NCBI GenBank assembly: GCA_963783145.1
Contig: CAWAMM010000002.1
Coordinates: 62,001 to 126,000, forward strand
Length of the DNA: 64,000 nucleotides
Reading direction: 5' to 3'
Source of the DNA: DATGKG01 sp963783145
Lineage (GTDB): Bacteria; Desulfobacterota; Binatia; Binatales; Binataceae
A program made the position numbers and the translations under genes. Within the stretch, counting starts at the first letter, position 1. Every line of letters starts with the position of its first letter. This document shows positions 55,769 to 64,000 of this stretch, piece by piece. The notes under the pieces are model-generated. The model saw only the letters and a list, made by a program, of their open reading frames with translations. It made no database searches and was not told the DNA's origin.

Positions 55769-56209
55769 TCAACTCTGTCGCGGGCCAAATTTTCCCGTAC
55801 GCTCTTCGATCATTTCCCTTCGCACTCGCTCGATCGTTTCCCGGTCAACCACCCAAACCGGGCAGGTAGCTAGAGGTCTATCGTCCGGAGAAGAATAGAG
55901 AACAAAGCGCGCACCATCGAAGCCAGATTTAAACAGGCTCGCTGGGACGGCAGCCTCGAATTCGCTATCGGTTCCCCTCAAAGGGGTCATTTCCAAAATT
56001 CTGAACTCACCAGATCGTTCGCAACGCAATCTTGGAGGCTCGCAGTTTTTTTTCTTATCGCTCAAGTAGATTTTAGCTCGCAGCTTAAAGACGCCCTCCT
56101 GGTCAGAAAGCTTTGGCTCGCACTCGAGAATACCAGTTGTTCCTGCGAAGTCAGCCAGCAGCCGTCGATCCAATTCTTGTTTGATCTGAGCTATGGTCTT
56201 CGTCTTCAT
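55769..56209 (-). CDS. Unknown protein, co-transcribed with an LCAT-like hydrolase
   Basis: The 146-residue product (ATG 56209) starts MKTKTIAQIKQELDRRLLAD, has alternating strands (ILECEPKLSDQEGVFKLRAK, GFDGARFVLYSSPDDRP) and ends with a charged helix (ETIERVRREMIEERTG). I recognise no family. It lacks a signal peptide and membrane segment, so it is probably cytoplasmic. Its start lies 20 nt after the stop of the upstream LCAT-like gene, suggesting one transcript and a shared role. Confidence 0.55.
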   Translation of the reverse strand: MKTKTIAQIKQELDRRLLADFAGTTGILECEPKLSDQEGVFKLRAKIYLSDKKKNCEPPRLRCERSGEFRILEMTPLRGTDSEFEAAVPASLFKSGFDGARFVLYSSPDDRPLATCPVWVVDRETIERVRREMIEERTGKFGPRQS

Positions 56210-56229
56210 TGGAGGCATCTCATCTACTC

Positions 56230-57252
56230 CTATATCACGTTGGCGGTGCTAACCAAGTAAGTTCTACCGTTTGGATTATCAAGGAGTTCGCGATGTTGGC
56301 TGTTGACAAGGAATTGCTGCCCCGGATCGCAATAGGCCAATGCACTATCGATCGGAACTGTGTTGTCACCCATTTGCATCACCGGGGAGATGATTTTACC
56401 GTTCGCGTCGAGGAGATACCCGGCCTCGGTCGGAAAAGACTGCGACGCAATAACAATACGAGGAACGCTCGCGGGCCAAGCCGCGATGGCGAGGCTATCT
56501 AGATTGTTTCTTATTTGAGTCATTAGAGCGCTAGTCTGCGTCGGCCAATGATTCCAAAGGAACGGCGAATAAGGCGCAGTTATATTGGCGATGTTTGTCA
56601 GAATGCCGTAATCCGGTAAACAGTACAGCTGTGCGTCCACCGCCATGAGGGTTCGATTGATCGGGACCTGAATCTGATCGACGAACTCAGGAAACAAGAA
56701 GACTGCCAGGTTGTACAGAAAGGTAAAGGCGTCTGAAATCTGCGGCATACTTTGAAAATTGGAAAAAGCTTGCGGAATGCCGAGCATATGAGGTCCGGCA
56801 GCCACCACACTATTTACCAGAGCGGGATCGATCGGGCTTATCGGGGAGGGCATCGTGAGCGCCCAGCGAGCAACCATGCAGCCATAGCTATGACAAATGA
56901 AAACAATCTTCCTTCCTCCAAGCTGAGGCACGATCGTTGAGTTGACCAAATTCGCTAACGAAATGCCGGCCGAAGGAAATCCTTGTCTCCAGTCGTATGG
57001 AAACAAGAACAAATCGCTGTTGATCGAATATCCCAGGCTCCCGACCAGAAAGGCTTCGATGAAATTATCATAGACGTTAACGAGGTTGCCTACGTCGCTT
57101 GGCGACCATGGGAGTGCTAACGCAGGATCAAGAATAAGGCGTAAACCGCTAAAATCGGGTGGAGGAACATTCCAGAAACTCATTGTATCGAGAGCTAGTG
57201 CGGTGCCCGCACCGCCAGGAACGAAGACAATTACTATGTTTGCCTTGGCCAT
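56230..57252 (-). CDS. LCAT-like alpha/beta hydrolase (lipase/acyltransferase)
   Basis: The 340-residue product has an oxyanion-region VFVPGGAGTALALD, the LCAT-type motif LFLFPYDWRQ, a nucleophile elbow ICHSYGCMVARW (Ser in HSYG), the acidic residue in MGDNTVPIDSA and the histidine in SQHRELLDN. LCAT-family enzymes hydrolyse or transfer acyl chains of phospholipids. No signal peptide is seen; the N-terminus goes directly into a beta strand. It is the first gene of a two-gene minus-strand operon. Confidence 0.75.
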   Translation of the reverse strand: MAKANIVIVFVPGGAGTALALDTMSFWNVPPPDFSGLRLILDPALALPWSPSDVGNLVNVYDNFIEAFLVGSLGYSINSDLFLFPYDWRQGFPSAGISLANLVNSTIVPQLGGRKIVFICHSYGCMVARWALTMPSPISPIDPALVNSVVAAGPHMLGIPQAFSNFQSMPQISDAFTFLYNLAVFLFPEFVDQIQVPINRTLMAVDAQLYCLPDYGILTNIANITAPYSPFLWNHWPTQTSALMTQIRNNLDSLAIAAWPASVPRIVIASQSFPTEAGYLLDANGKIISPVMQMGDNTVPIDSALAYCDPGQQFLVNSQHRELLDNPNGRTYLVSTANVI

Positions 57253-57341
57253 TGTGAAGCACCTATCGATCGATTCCGTACCGTTTTCAATAGTTCAACT
57301 GTTGTCGTACGAGGTGTTAGCACCAATTGCCTACTCAAGGT

Positions 57342-58583
57342 CTACCCGATTGTCAAAGGCAGTGAGCTGAGTCTTCGGGAGAGAATGGAGTCATCATAGG
57401 TCGGGGGCGTCTCTGAAGAGCGGAGTTGAACATACCGAAAACGTTTCACAATTGCTTCAAGAACAATTCGCGACAGTAGGCGCGCGATCGGAGCGCCAAG
57501 ACATTTGTGAATTCCGTCTCCAAAAGCCAGGTGGTGGTTTGGATTGCGACGAGCGTCGAAGCGGTCCGGGGACCGGAATTGCGCAGGATCTCGGTTCGCT
57601 GACGTCAACATTACGATAATCACAGAACCGGGCCGAATTCTGGTCTCCCCCAGAAGTGCTTCGTTGAGGCAAAAGCGCAAGACCATCTGAACCGGGCTAT
57701 AAAATCGAAGTATTTCCTCTGTCGCCGAAGCTATTGAATCAACTTCAGAAGCAACCCCTCGCATTTGATTTGGGTGTTCGGTAAGTGCCAGGAGCAGATT
57801 GCTGATCATCGCAGCGGCTGTATCGTTTCCCGCGAACAGAACGAGTAAGGCCATGCCAATGATGTCTTCCGGCCTCCATGGTCTCTCCGTCGCGTGCTCA
57901 CTGTGTGTTAGTAGCGCACTAATTAAGTCCTCACCGCGATATGCTTTGCGAAGCTGTAATTCGCGAGCAAAATACTCGCGCACCTCGGCGATCGCATCTG
58001 CGTTACTCTTTGGGAATAGAGAAGTAGGCGAGCAGACCCCCTCATTACCTAAGAATCGCGTCGCCGCGATCGCCGAACTTCGAATCCCCGCAAATATGGC
58101 TTCGGTTAAATACTGGAGTCGCGATTGAGCTTCGGGTCTGAGCCCAAGAATCTCTGAAACCAGCGCAAACGCAAGCGGCCGAGCCAAATCGGCAACCCCA
58201 TCGAATTCGCCCCGCGTCTGGATTCGGTCCAAGAGGCTGTTAAGGTCATGAGAGAGTCGACAGCCGAGAAATTCCCATACTCCCGGTTTAAAATACGCCG
58301 CAGCCGCCGTCCTTAAATGTTGGTGGAGTGGTGGATCGGAGTGTAACAAGGTTGGCACGCCGAAGGGATCAATAGTTGAAATGATTGGTAGATCCGGTAG
58401 CCGGCTCGAGAATTGTTTAGCATCGCGAAGCACCTTGACAGCGTCTTGGTAACGCCCCACAAGCAAGCTCGGGACCAGGGCTGACTTAACTTCCACGGGT
58501 CCTGTCAAGACCAGATGATTGTACGTAGATGGCTCAGTCCAAAATAAAGAGTCAAGCTGAATAGCCCTGTTGTGTGCTTCCAT
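57342..58583 (-). CDS. Cytochrome P450
   Basis: The 413-residue product is a bacterial soluble P450. It has the I-helix AGNDT (residues 251-255), the ExxR motif EEILR (E290, R293), and the heme-binding loop FGDGIHKCLGAP with Cys361 as axial thiolate ligand. It needs a ferredoxin or other reductase, none of which is encoded nearby. Substrate unknown; a lipid or terpenoid is plausible from the neighbourhood, by inference only. Complete. Confidence 0.95.
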   Translation of the reverse strand: MEAHNRAIQLDSLFWTEPSTYNHLVLTGPVEVKSALVPSLLVGRYQDAVKVLRDAKQFSSRLPDLPIISTIDPFGVPTLLHSDPPLHQHLRTAAAAYFKPGVWEFLGCRLSHDLNSLLDRIQTRGEFDGVADLARPLAFALVSEILGLRPEAQSRLQYLTEAIFAGIRSSAIAATRFLGNEGVCSPTSLFPKSNADAIAEVREYFARELQLRKAYRGEDLISALLTHSEHATERPWRPEDIIGMALLVLFAGNDTAAAMISNLLLALTEHPNQMRGVASEVDSIASATEEILRFYSPVQMVLRFCLNEALLGETRIRPGSVIIVMLTSANRDPAQFRSPDRFDARRNPNHHLAFGDGIHKCLGAPIARLLSRIVLEAIVKRFRYVQLRSSETPPTYDDSILSRRLSSLPLTIG

Positions 58584-58807
58584 GGCGATGTGCCCGGTCC
58601 TCCCATTTGCGGGCAGCTCAACTGAAGCGCCGGCGACTTCCCTTCCCGAGCATGAGGCTACTCTGCTGAGTAGGCCCCTGTTCTCTGTAACTCATTGCTA
58701 CTGCTATTGCAATCCTTTCAGCGGCTGTCATATTGAATTGGGACAACGCGCGACAGGGCGGTCACGTTCAAATTTTCAGTTCGTAACGCGCGCGTCACAA
58801 TCGGTCA

Positions 58808-60712
58808 ATGACAGCATCGTCAAGAAGATTGTCTATCTTCTTTGCACTATTAATCTCTGTAGGTGCGATGATGTATGCGTTTTTCGATCACGCGGTCCTG
58901 CTCGCAATGAGCGTTTTTGTCCGCCAGGTACCGCATGCCACTATCGAGCTAATCGCTTACGATAATCATACGCGATTGTCAGCCCCGGAAATCTTCCGCA
59001 TCTGGCGGCCGGGCCTAATCGTTCGAGACAAAGAAGGCTCGCCGGTCTACGGGATCCAGTATGGCATCAATGAGCCCAAGCTCGCGGTACCACCCGAGAT
59101 ACCAGTTAGTTTTGAGATGCTATGGCCAATCCCGGGGTTTGGAAAGATCTTGCTTGCGGTAGACAATCAGGGCCGTGGGTACTCAACACCCGAAAATGGG
59201 GTCGTCGTAGTCGAACTACTCCCGGAATTTGCCCGTTCGCGATTGGCCCAGGTACGTGACTGGGTCAATGTTCATAATTCCGGTCGCTACACCAGTGACA
59301 AAGCACAAACAATTCTGACTCAAGCTTCCTCCATCGTCGAGAGGCTAGATGAGTTTCATGACCAGGCGGAGCGGGCTGCCCACGCAATGATGGCTTTGCA
59401 GCTGGAACTCAGAGCCGGTGAATTAGAAGTCCTCGCTGAAGCCAGACAAACAATATCGCAGCGACGACGTGGGATCGTCCGAATTCAAGTAGAGGACAGC
59501 CACGGTCAACCAGTGAAATCCGCCCACATCACCGCGACCCAGCGGCAGTTCGATTTTCTCTTTGGTGTCTTTAGCGATGGTTATGATCAGAACACCATTG
59601 AGCGATTGCAGGCGATTGGCACCAACTACGCGATGTTGTTTATGACATGGAATCGAATGGAGCCGGTCGAAGACAACTTTTCTTTTGATACCTTCGATTT
59701 TCAGTTCAATCCTTCCTTACTTCAAAAGAATGGATTCACCACATGCGGTCACGCCATGGTCTGGTTAGCTAAGGACGAAGTGCCCGAGTATATCTCCAAG
59801 ATGCGTGGCAACCCCGGTCAGTTAGAGACAGCAGTCCGGCGGCATGTCTCGACAATTGTTAGCAAGTATAAAGATCAGATCCAGATCTGGGAGGCGATGA
59901 ACGAAGGACACCCAACCTGGTCGCGATGGGGTCTGAATGACTCGGGTTTGATCCGGCTGGTTCGTGCCTCACTAGAAGAAATCCGAAAAGCAGCACCTCA
60001 GGCGAAAACCATGGTGGAAGTTACCATGCCCCTGGGAGAGGATGTAGCACTGAAGTACTACCCGTTCGTCTCTACTCTAAGTAAGGGCCGCATCGGCGCA
60101 GATTCTTCGGAAGCGTTTCAATATTTGAAACATCTTAACGAAGCCGGAATTGACTACGACATATTGGCACTTCAGGTTTACAACGGTGCGATAGTGAATG
60201 TCGGTAATCAGACCGTTCAGGTGCCGGCGATAGATATTTTCCGCTTCGCCCGTGAACTCGAACGCTATTCAACTCTAGGAAAGCCGATTCAGATAGCTGA
60301 GATCGCTGTGGGATCGTCAGCAGGGGGCCATGGTCTCTCCAGTTGGTGGCACTCCGCACCAAGCGAGGAGACCCAAGCCGATTATCTTGAGGATATCTTC
60401 ACCTTGGCTTATGGCAATCTCAATGTGCAGGCCGTCAACTGGTGGGGTTTCAATGACAAATACCGTTTCGTTGAAAACGGAGGTATCGAAGACAGCTCTG
60501 GTCGCGCCAAGGTTGCAGCCAAACGTCTGGCTCAACTGCTACGTACATGGAGAACCGACGGTGAACTCATAACCGACGCCGCGGGACGCGCTATATTCTC
60601 CGGTGCTTCAGGCGACTACTCGATAGCTGTTCGAAATGGAAACCGGTCGGTTCGTACTCAAGCGCACATCTCCCAGGGAATGACTGACGAATTGGTGGTG
60701 CGCCTCCCCTAA
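58808..60712 (+). CDS. Membrane-anchored GH10-like glycoside hydrolase
   Basis: The 634-residue product has an N-terminal hydrophobic anchor or signal (LSIFFALLISVGAMMYAFF), a beta-rich region (~45-140), a helical segment (~150-220), and a GH10-type (beta-alpha)8 domain (~235-570). The domain shows FLFGVFSDG, GHAMVWLAKDEVPEYI, the acid/base WEAMNEG (Glu366) and the nucleophile IQIAEIAVG (Glu498), then NWWGFNDKYRF. GH10 enzymes mostly cut xylan. The unusual N-terminal extension and divergent motifs suggest another polysaccharide. It is divergent from the P450, 224 bp apart. Confidence 0.82.
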   Translation: MTASSRRLSIFFALLISVGAMMYAFFDHAVLLAMSVFVRQVPHATIELIAYDNHTRLSAPEIFRIWRPGLIVRDKEGSPVYGIQYGINEPKLAVPPEIPVSFEMLWPIPGFGKILLAVDNQGRGYSTPENGVVVVELLPEFARSRLAQVRDWVNVHNSGRYTSDKAQTILTQASSIVERLDEFHDQAERAAHAMMALQLELRAGELEVLAEARQTISQRRRGIVRIQVEDSHGQPVKSAHITATQRQFDFLFGVFSDGYDQNTIERLQAIGTNYAMLFMTWNRMEPVEDNFSFDTFDFQFNPSLLQKNGFTTCGHAMVWLAKDEVPEYISKMRGNPGQLETAVRRHVSTIVSKYKDQIQIWEAMNEGHPTWSRWGLNDSGLIRLVRASLEEIRKAAPQAKTMVEVTMPLGEDVALKYYPFVSTLSKGRIGADSSEAFQYLKHLNEAGIDYDILALQVYNGAIVNVGNQTVQVPAIDIFRFARELERYSTLGKPIQIAEIAVGSSAGGHGLSSWWHSAPSEETQADYLEDIFTLAYGNLNVQAVNWWGFNDKYRFVENGGIEDSSGRAKVAAKRLAQLLRTWRTDGELITDAAGRAIFSGASGDYSIAVRNGNRSVRTQAHISQGMTDELVVRLP

Positions 60713-60729
60713 ACAAGGTTATAGACTTG

Positions 60730-63700
60730 TCATCCTAACTCATTCAGAAGCGATTTAGCCTCTATAAGATCCGGCGTTTCGAAACCTTCACTAAATGAGT
60801 CGTAAATCGCCGCGAGCATTGCTTGTCCTTTGGCGCCCCTTCCCTGTCGGCCGAGCAATCGAGCCAAACAGGTTGTCGCGCGAAGCTCCAACGATTTCGC
60901 ACCTTGTTTGCGGGAAATATCGATCGCCGTTTCAAAACACCCCGCGGCTGAAGTTGGATCGGAAGGCAGTCTCTGCAACATCAGAACTCCCTTCATCCGG
61001 TAGATCTCGGCTTCGAATAGGTGTTGGCCTGTCTTTTCGATGATCGGAAATGCGTCATCGATTGTACGAAGACCATCATCGATTTGCCCGATCCACCCGC
61101 ACGCGGTGGCTATCATTCCACGGAAATAGTCTACAAAAGCCCCCGCCCCGGTCTCTGTGAACTTCGCGAGGTGAAGGCGCATGTGCGCGATTCCGTTTTC
61201 CGGATCGCCCAGCAGACACTCCGCCCACGCCCGATAGATTTCATACTCTTGTCGGCGAGAAACTGTACCCGCATGAGTAGCTAACAAGAGAGTCGCTTCG
61301 GCCCTTTCCTTCATCAACGCAACTTCTCGCCGAAGATCATGAACCTGTGCAGCCCAACCATGAATCACCTCCATCACGTACTTGAATCCCGACTCCTGAG
61401 CTATATCGGTGGCGAGTTGGACCCGTTCCAGAGCACGATCCGGATAGCCGAGGAACCATAGATTCAAACCGGAGATCGCGCGATTGCTGGCCATTAGGTG
61501 GGCGCGCTCGCGCGTGAGATTTGCCTTATAGTTGGGGATTACCTCGGGCGGGACCCAAACCCGGTCAAAGCCTTCCGCGGCTGCCGCGAAGTTGCCGGCC
61601 AGCATTTGTGCCGCAGATAACCAGGTGGTAGCGGCGGCAATATACTCAATCCGCCCGCGTTTCAAAGCGAGCGTCAACAGTTCGGATGCAGTATTGCAAG
61701 CTTTAGGTACGTCGGGTCGGGTAGCGTGAACAAAAAAAATCCCCACCAGAGCATTCCACGCCTTGTCCGAATCGAAGCCGAGTCGTTCACAAAGCTCTCG
61801 CGCTCGCTCATTGGACTCATCCACTTCTCGTGAAGCCCAGCCGTGAATTGTCATCAGGGCGCTGAACGTCTGGTTCCTGAGGTCGAGTTCGATATTTGTT
61901 CGCAGATTGTCGTCTGGTAAATGCCGCAGAAGGTCCAACCCCGACTCGAAATATGCAACCGCTTCAGCGTTGGAGCCACGCTCGATGCATTGCGCTATAA
62001 CCTGCTGGCAGTAAAGCAAAGCCTTCGGCGAATTGTTGCTGCGCGAATAGTGGTGCACCAGTTCGGGAAGATGGCGCTGGATGTCCTGCGGGTAGGTTGC
62101 TTCCAGGGCGTCGCCTACCTGCTCATGTAACATCCGGCGCCTATCATTTAGAAGCGACCCATAGGCGACGTCATGAGTAAGCGCGTGCTTAAAAACATAT
62201 TCAGTATCGCCAATCGAAGGACGTTCGTAGATGAATTCGCTCGCCTGCAACTGTGCAAGCATCCGTTCCAATGAGATGTTGGCGCCTACTTCGGTTCTGC
62301 TGACTACCGCCTGCTTAAATTCCATCCCGATCACCGCCAGGATCTGAAGCAGGTTTTTGAGCTCGGGCGGCAGGCGATCGATGCGGGCCGCAAGAATATC
62401 CTGCACGGTAGGCGGTATTCGAAAATCTCTCAGTGGTTTGAACGGTCTGAAATTGAAACCTACACGCTGCAGCGATCCTCCGTCAACCAGGCTTTGGACA
62501 CTCTCCTCCATAAAGAAAGGGTTTCCTTCGGTTCGATCGATGATACGCTGGCGCAGTTCTGCTAATTGAGGGTCGTCTCCCAGCAGCGCCGAGAGCATTT
62601 CCTCAGCACCTTGTTTCCTCAGGGGGTCCAGACGAATTTGTGAATAGTAGGTCTTTTTTCCCCAATCATGCGAGTATTCGGGCCTATAGCTAACCAGCAT
62701 CAAAATGCACGCCGTTGCCACACTTTCGGCGAGCAGATTCAGGAAACGTTGAGACTCTCCGTCTACCCAATGTAGGTCCTCGAATATCAAAACCAGCGGA
62801 TGATGGATGCTCTCTAATAGTAGGATGTTTTTGGCCGCATCGAGTGAGCGGCGTCTTCGAGTCTCTGCTTCTATGTCGCCGATACCGTCCTGCTTGATGG
62901 CTAGCCCCAGAAGGTCATACAGATAGGGGAGACTGTCTTTCAGTAATGGATCGACCAAATGGATTCTGTCACTCACGCGCTCGCGTCGCCGGGCAACATC
63001 GAGGTCCGGCGTGATTCCGAAATACTGCGAGAGCAGGTCTATTATAGGCTGGAAAGGAGCATTTTTCCCGTATGAGAACGAGAAGGCCTCCAGGATGACC
63101 CACTCGGATTTCGAAGCGGTTTTGAATTCCAACAAGATCCGCGACTTGCCTACTCCGGGCTCTCCGAGCAGAGCTAAAATTTGGCCGTGACCCGATCTCG
63201 CCAGTGCCGCTGCCTGCCGGATTGAGCTCATCTCGGACTGTCGGCCGACGAACTTGCTCAATCCTTGCCCTACGCCCTTCTGCAGTCTGGTTCGAATTGG
63301 ACCAAGGCCGGTGACTTCGAAGGTTTCAACTAAATCGCTCATGCCTCGGATCGGTACCCGTCCTAAGGGCTTAGTGGCAAAGAAACCATCAATCAGTTTC
63401 TGGACGTCTGAACCGATCACGATCGAGCCCGGCGACGCGATCGTTTGCAAGCGCGAAGCTAAATTTATGACATGACCAATAGGTGTATATTCTGCGCTGT
63501 CTTCTCCAGTTTTGATGTTTCGAAGAACCACTTCTCCCCAATTCACACCTATGCGAATTGCAATCGAATGCTCTCCGCGCGCTGTGAGTCCTTGGGAGAA
63601 GTCTTTGATGCCGTTCTGCATGCGGAGGGCTGCGAAGAGCGCGCGCTGGGGATGATCTTCATAGGCAATCGGCGCACCAAAGAGTGCAAAGACTCCATCG

Positions 63701-64000
63701 CCTGTCGATTGAGCTACGTATCCACCGTAGTGGTGTACAGCGTCAATCATTATCCCGATAGCAGGATCTACAACTGACTGAGCTTCCTCCGGGTCGCGTT
63801 TCTCGAGCAATTCGGTAGAGTCAGTAATATCGGCAAAGAGCGCGGTAACGACCTTTCGCTCACCATCGAACCAGGAAGCATTTGTCGGCGCAGGCACGCG
63901 AAGCGGTTGGCGCCGATAATTTTCTGTCCGTTGCTCAAGCGCCGAACCGCAACGATTGCAGAACTTGGCGGGAGGGTCATTTGCGGCGCCACAACGCGGA
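60730..64000 (-). CDS. Zinc ribbon / adenylate cyclase / AAA / TPR signalling protein, start off window
   Basis: The frame stays open beyond a GTG at 63897 to the right edge and there reads a zinc ribbon (PRCGAANDPPAKFCNRCGSAL), so the true start lies just outside the window. Next are a class III nucleotide cyclase domain (VVTALFADITDSTELLEKRD, STGDGVFALFG, IRIGVNWGEVV), a P-loop ATPase (GEPGVGKSRI, LVLIFEDLHWVDG) and long TPR-like helices to the C-terminus. The metal-binding Asp residues are present. Such proteins are thought to link cAMP synthesis or ligand sensing to transcription or protein interaction. Confidence 0.9.
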   Translation of the reverse strand, partial: PRCGAANDPPAKFCNRCGSALEQRTENYRRQPLRVPAPTNASWFDGERKVVTALFADITDSTELLEKRDPEEAQSVVDPAIGIMIDAVHHYGGYVAQSTGDGVFALFGAPIAYEDHPQRALFAALRMQNGIKDFSQGLTARGEHSIAIRIGVNWGEVVLRNIKTGEDSAEYTPIGHVINLASRLQTIASPGSIVIGSDVQKLIDGFFATKPLGRVPIRGMSDLVETFEVTGLGPIRTRLQKGVGQGLSKFVGRQSEMSSIRQAAALARSGHGQILALLGEPGVGKSRILLEFKTASKSEWVILEAFSFSYGKNAPFQPIIDLLSQYFGITPDLDVARRRERVSDRIHLVDPLLKDSLPYLYDLLGLAIKQDGIGDIEAETRRRRSLDAAKNILLLESIHHPLVLIFEDLHWVDGESQRFLNLLAESVATACILMLVSYRPEYSHDWGKKTYYSQIRLDPLRKQGAEEMLSALLGDDPQLAELRQRIIDRTEGNPFFMEESVQSLVDGGSLQRVGFNFRPFKPLRDFRIPPTVQDILAARIDRLPPELKNLLQILAVIGMEFKQAVVSRTEVGANISLERMLAQLQASEFIYERPSIGDTEYVFKHALTHDVAYGSLLNDRRRMLHEQVGDALEATYPQDIQRHLPELVHHYSRSNNSPKALLYCQQVIAQCIERGSNAEAVAYFESGLDLLRHLPDDNLRTNIELDLRNQTFSALMTIHGWASREVDESNERARELCERLGFDSDKAWNALVGIFFVHATRPDVPKACNTASELLTLALKRGRIEYIAAATTWLSAAQMLAGNFAAAAEGFDRVWVPPEVIPNYKANLTRERAHLMASNRAISGLNLWFLGYPDRALERVQLATDIAQESGFKYVMEVIHGWAAQVHDLRREVALMKERAEATLLLATHAGTVSRRQEYEIYRAWAECLLGDPENGIAHMRLHLAKFTETGAGAFVDYFRGMIATACGWIGQIDDGLRTIDDAFPIIEKTGQHLFEAEIYRMKGVLMLQRLPSDPTSAAGCFETAIDISRKQGAKSLELRATTCLARLLGRQGRGAKGQAMLAAIYDSFSEGFETPDLIEAKSLLNELG

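Noticed and set aside
1..64000. CRISPR arrays, rRNA and tRNA genes
   Set aside because: No regularly spaced direct repeats of CRISPR type and no recognisable rRNA segments or complete tRNA cloverleaf were seen by eye; a dedicated RNA search was not possible.

Overview
The window is a G+C-rich bacterial chromosome segment (about 60% G+C by eye). It carries no rRNA, tRNA or ribosomal-protein gene that I could recognise, so taxonomy rests on gene content only. CaiB/BaiF CoA-transferases, an LLM-class flavin oxidoreductase, tandem PaaK-like ligases, sedolisin (S53) proteases, BMP-type ABC permeases and many decayed IS elements suggest an uncultured soil-type lineage of the Binatota/Desulfobacterota kind. 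That placement is a low-confidence inference.

Layout: (1) 1-6.2 kb is a minus-strand phage-like recombination/replication block: Erf annealing protein, YqaJ exonuclease, HNH nuclease and a P-loop ATPase running off the left edge. It is interrupted by an IS256-type element and a Phd/PIN toxin-antitoxin pair. (2) 7-9.4 kb holds small cargo genes, two of them frameshifted. (3) 9.7-18.6 kb looks metabolic: two tandem PaaK-like ligases, enoyl-CoA hydratase, a CrtC/lipocalin-like protein, an ATP-grasp protein, HU, a CoA-transferase and an LLM oxidoreductase. (4) 18.7-31.9 kb is an IS-rich graveyard: an amidase remnant, a GMC oxidoreductase split by a complete IS21 element, a second phage-like block (a tandem-duplicated terminase-small-subunit-like protein and a decayed copy of the window-start ATPase), two IS5-type elements, a beta-helix gene split by one of them, and a sedolisin-like gene that has lost its catalytic core. 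(5) 32.4-41.9 kb holds a truncated amidohydrolase, a two-subunit CoA-transferase, a Tat/lipobox repeat protein, a BMP-family binding lipoprotein next to queC, a methyltransferase and two BMP-type permeases. (6) 42-51.6 kb is a secreted-protease region: an intact S53 protease, a TPR regulator-like protein, and a very large multidomain S53 protein whose Thr/Pro linker is frameshifted before its last domain. (7) 51.8-54.4 kb is a cluster of three PIN-type toxin-antitoxin modules, all damaged. (8) 54.7-64 kb has visibly lower G+C: acyltransferase, LCAT-like hydrolase, P450, membrane-anchored GH10-like enzyme, and a zinc-ribbon/cyclase/AAA/TPR signalling protein cut by the right edge.

Most notable: a perfect 7-5-7 palindrome (TGTGCCA-N5-TGGCACA) lies upstream of both the large S53 gene and its decayed paralogue, suggesting a shared operator. 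The large S53 protein appears to have lost its Glu/Asp catalytic pair. Target-site duplications allow exact reconstruction of two IS insertions. Recurrent frameshifts, some in poly-G tracts, mean that many genes are pseudogenes, phase-variable genes or affected by assembly error.
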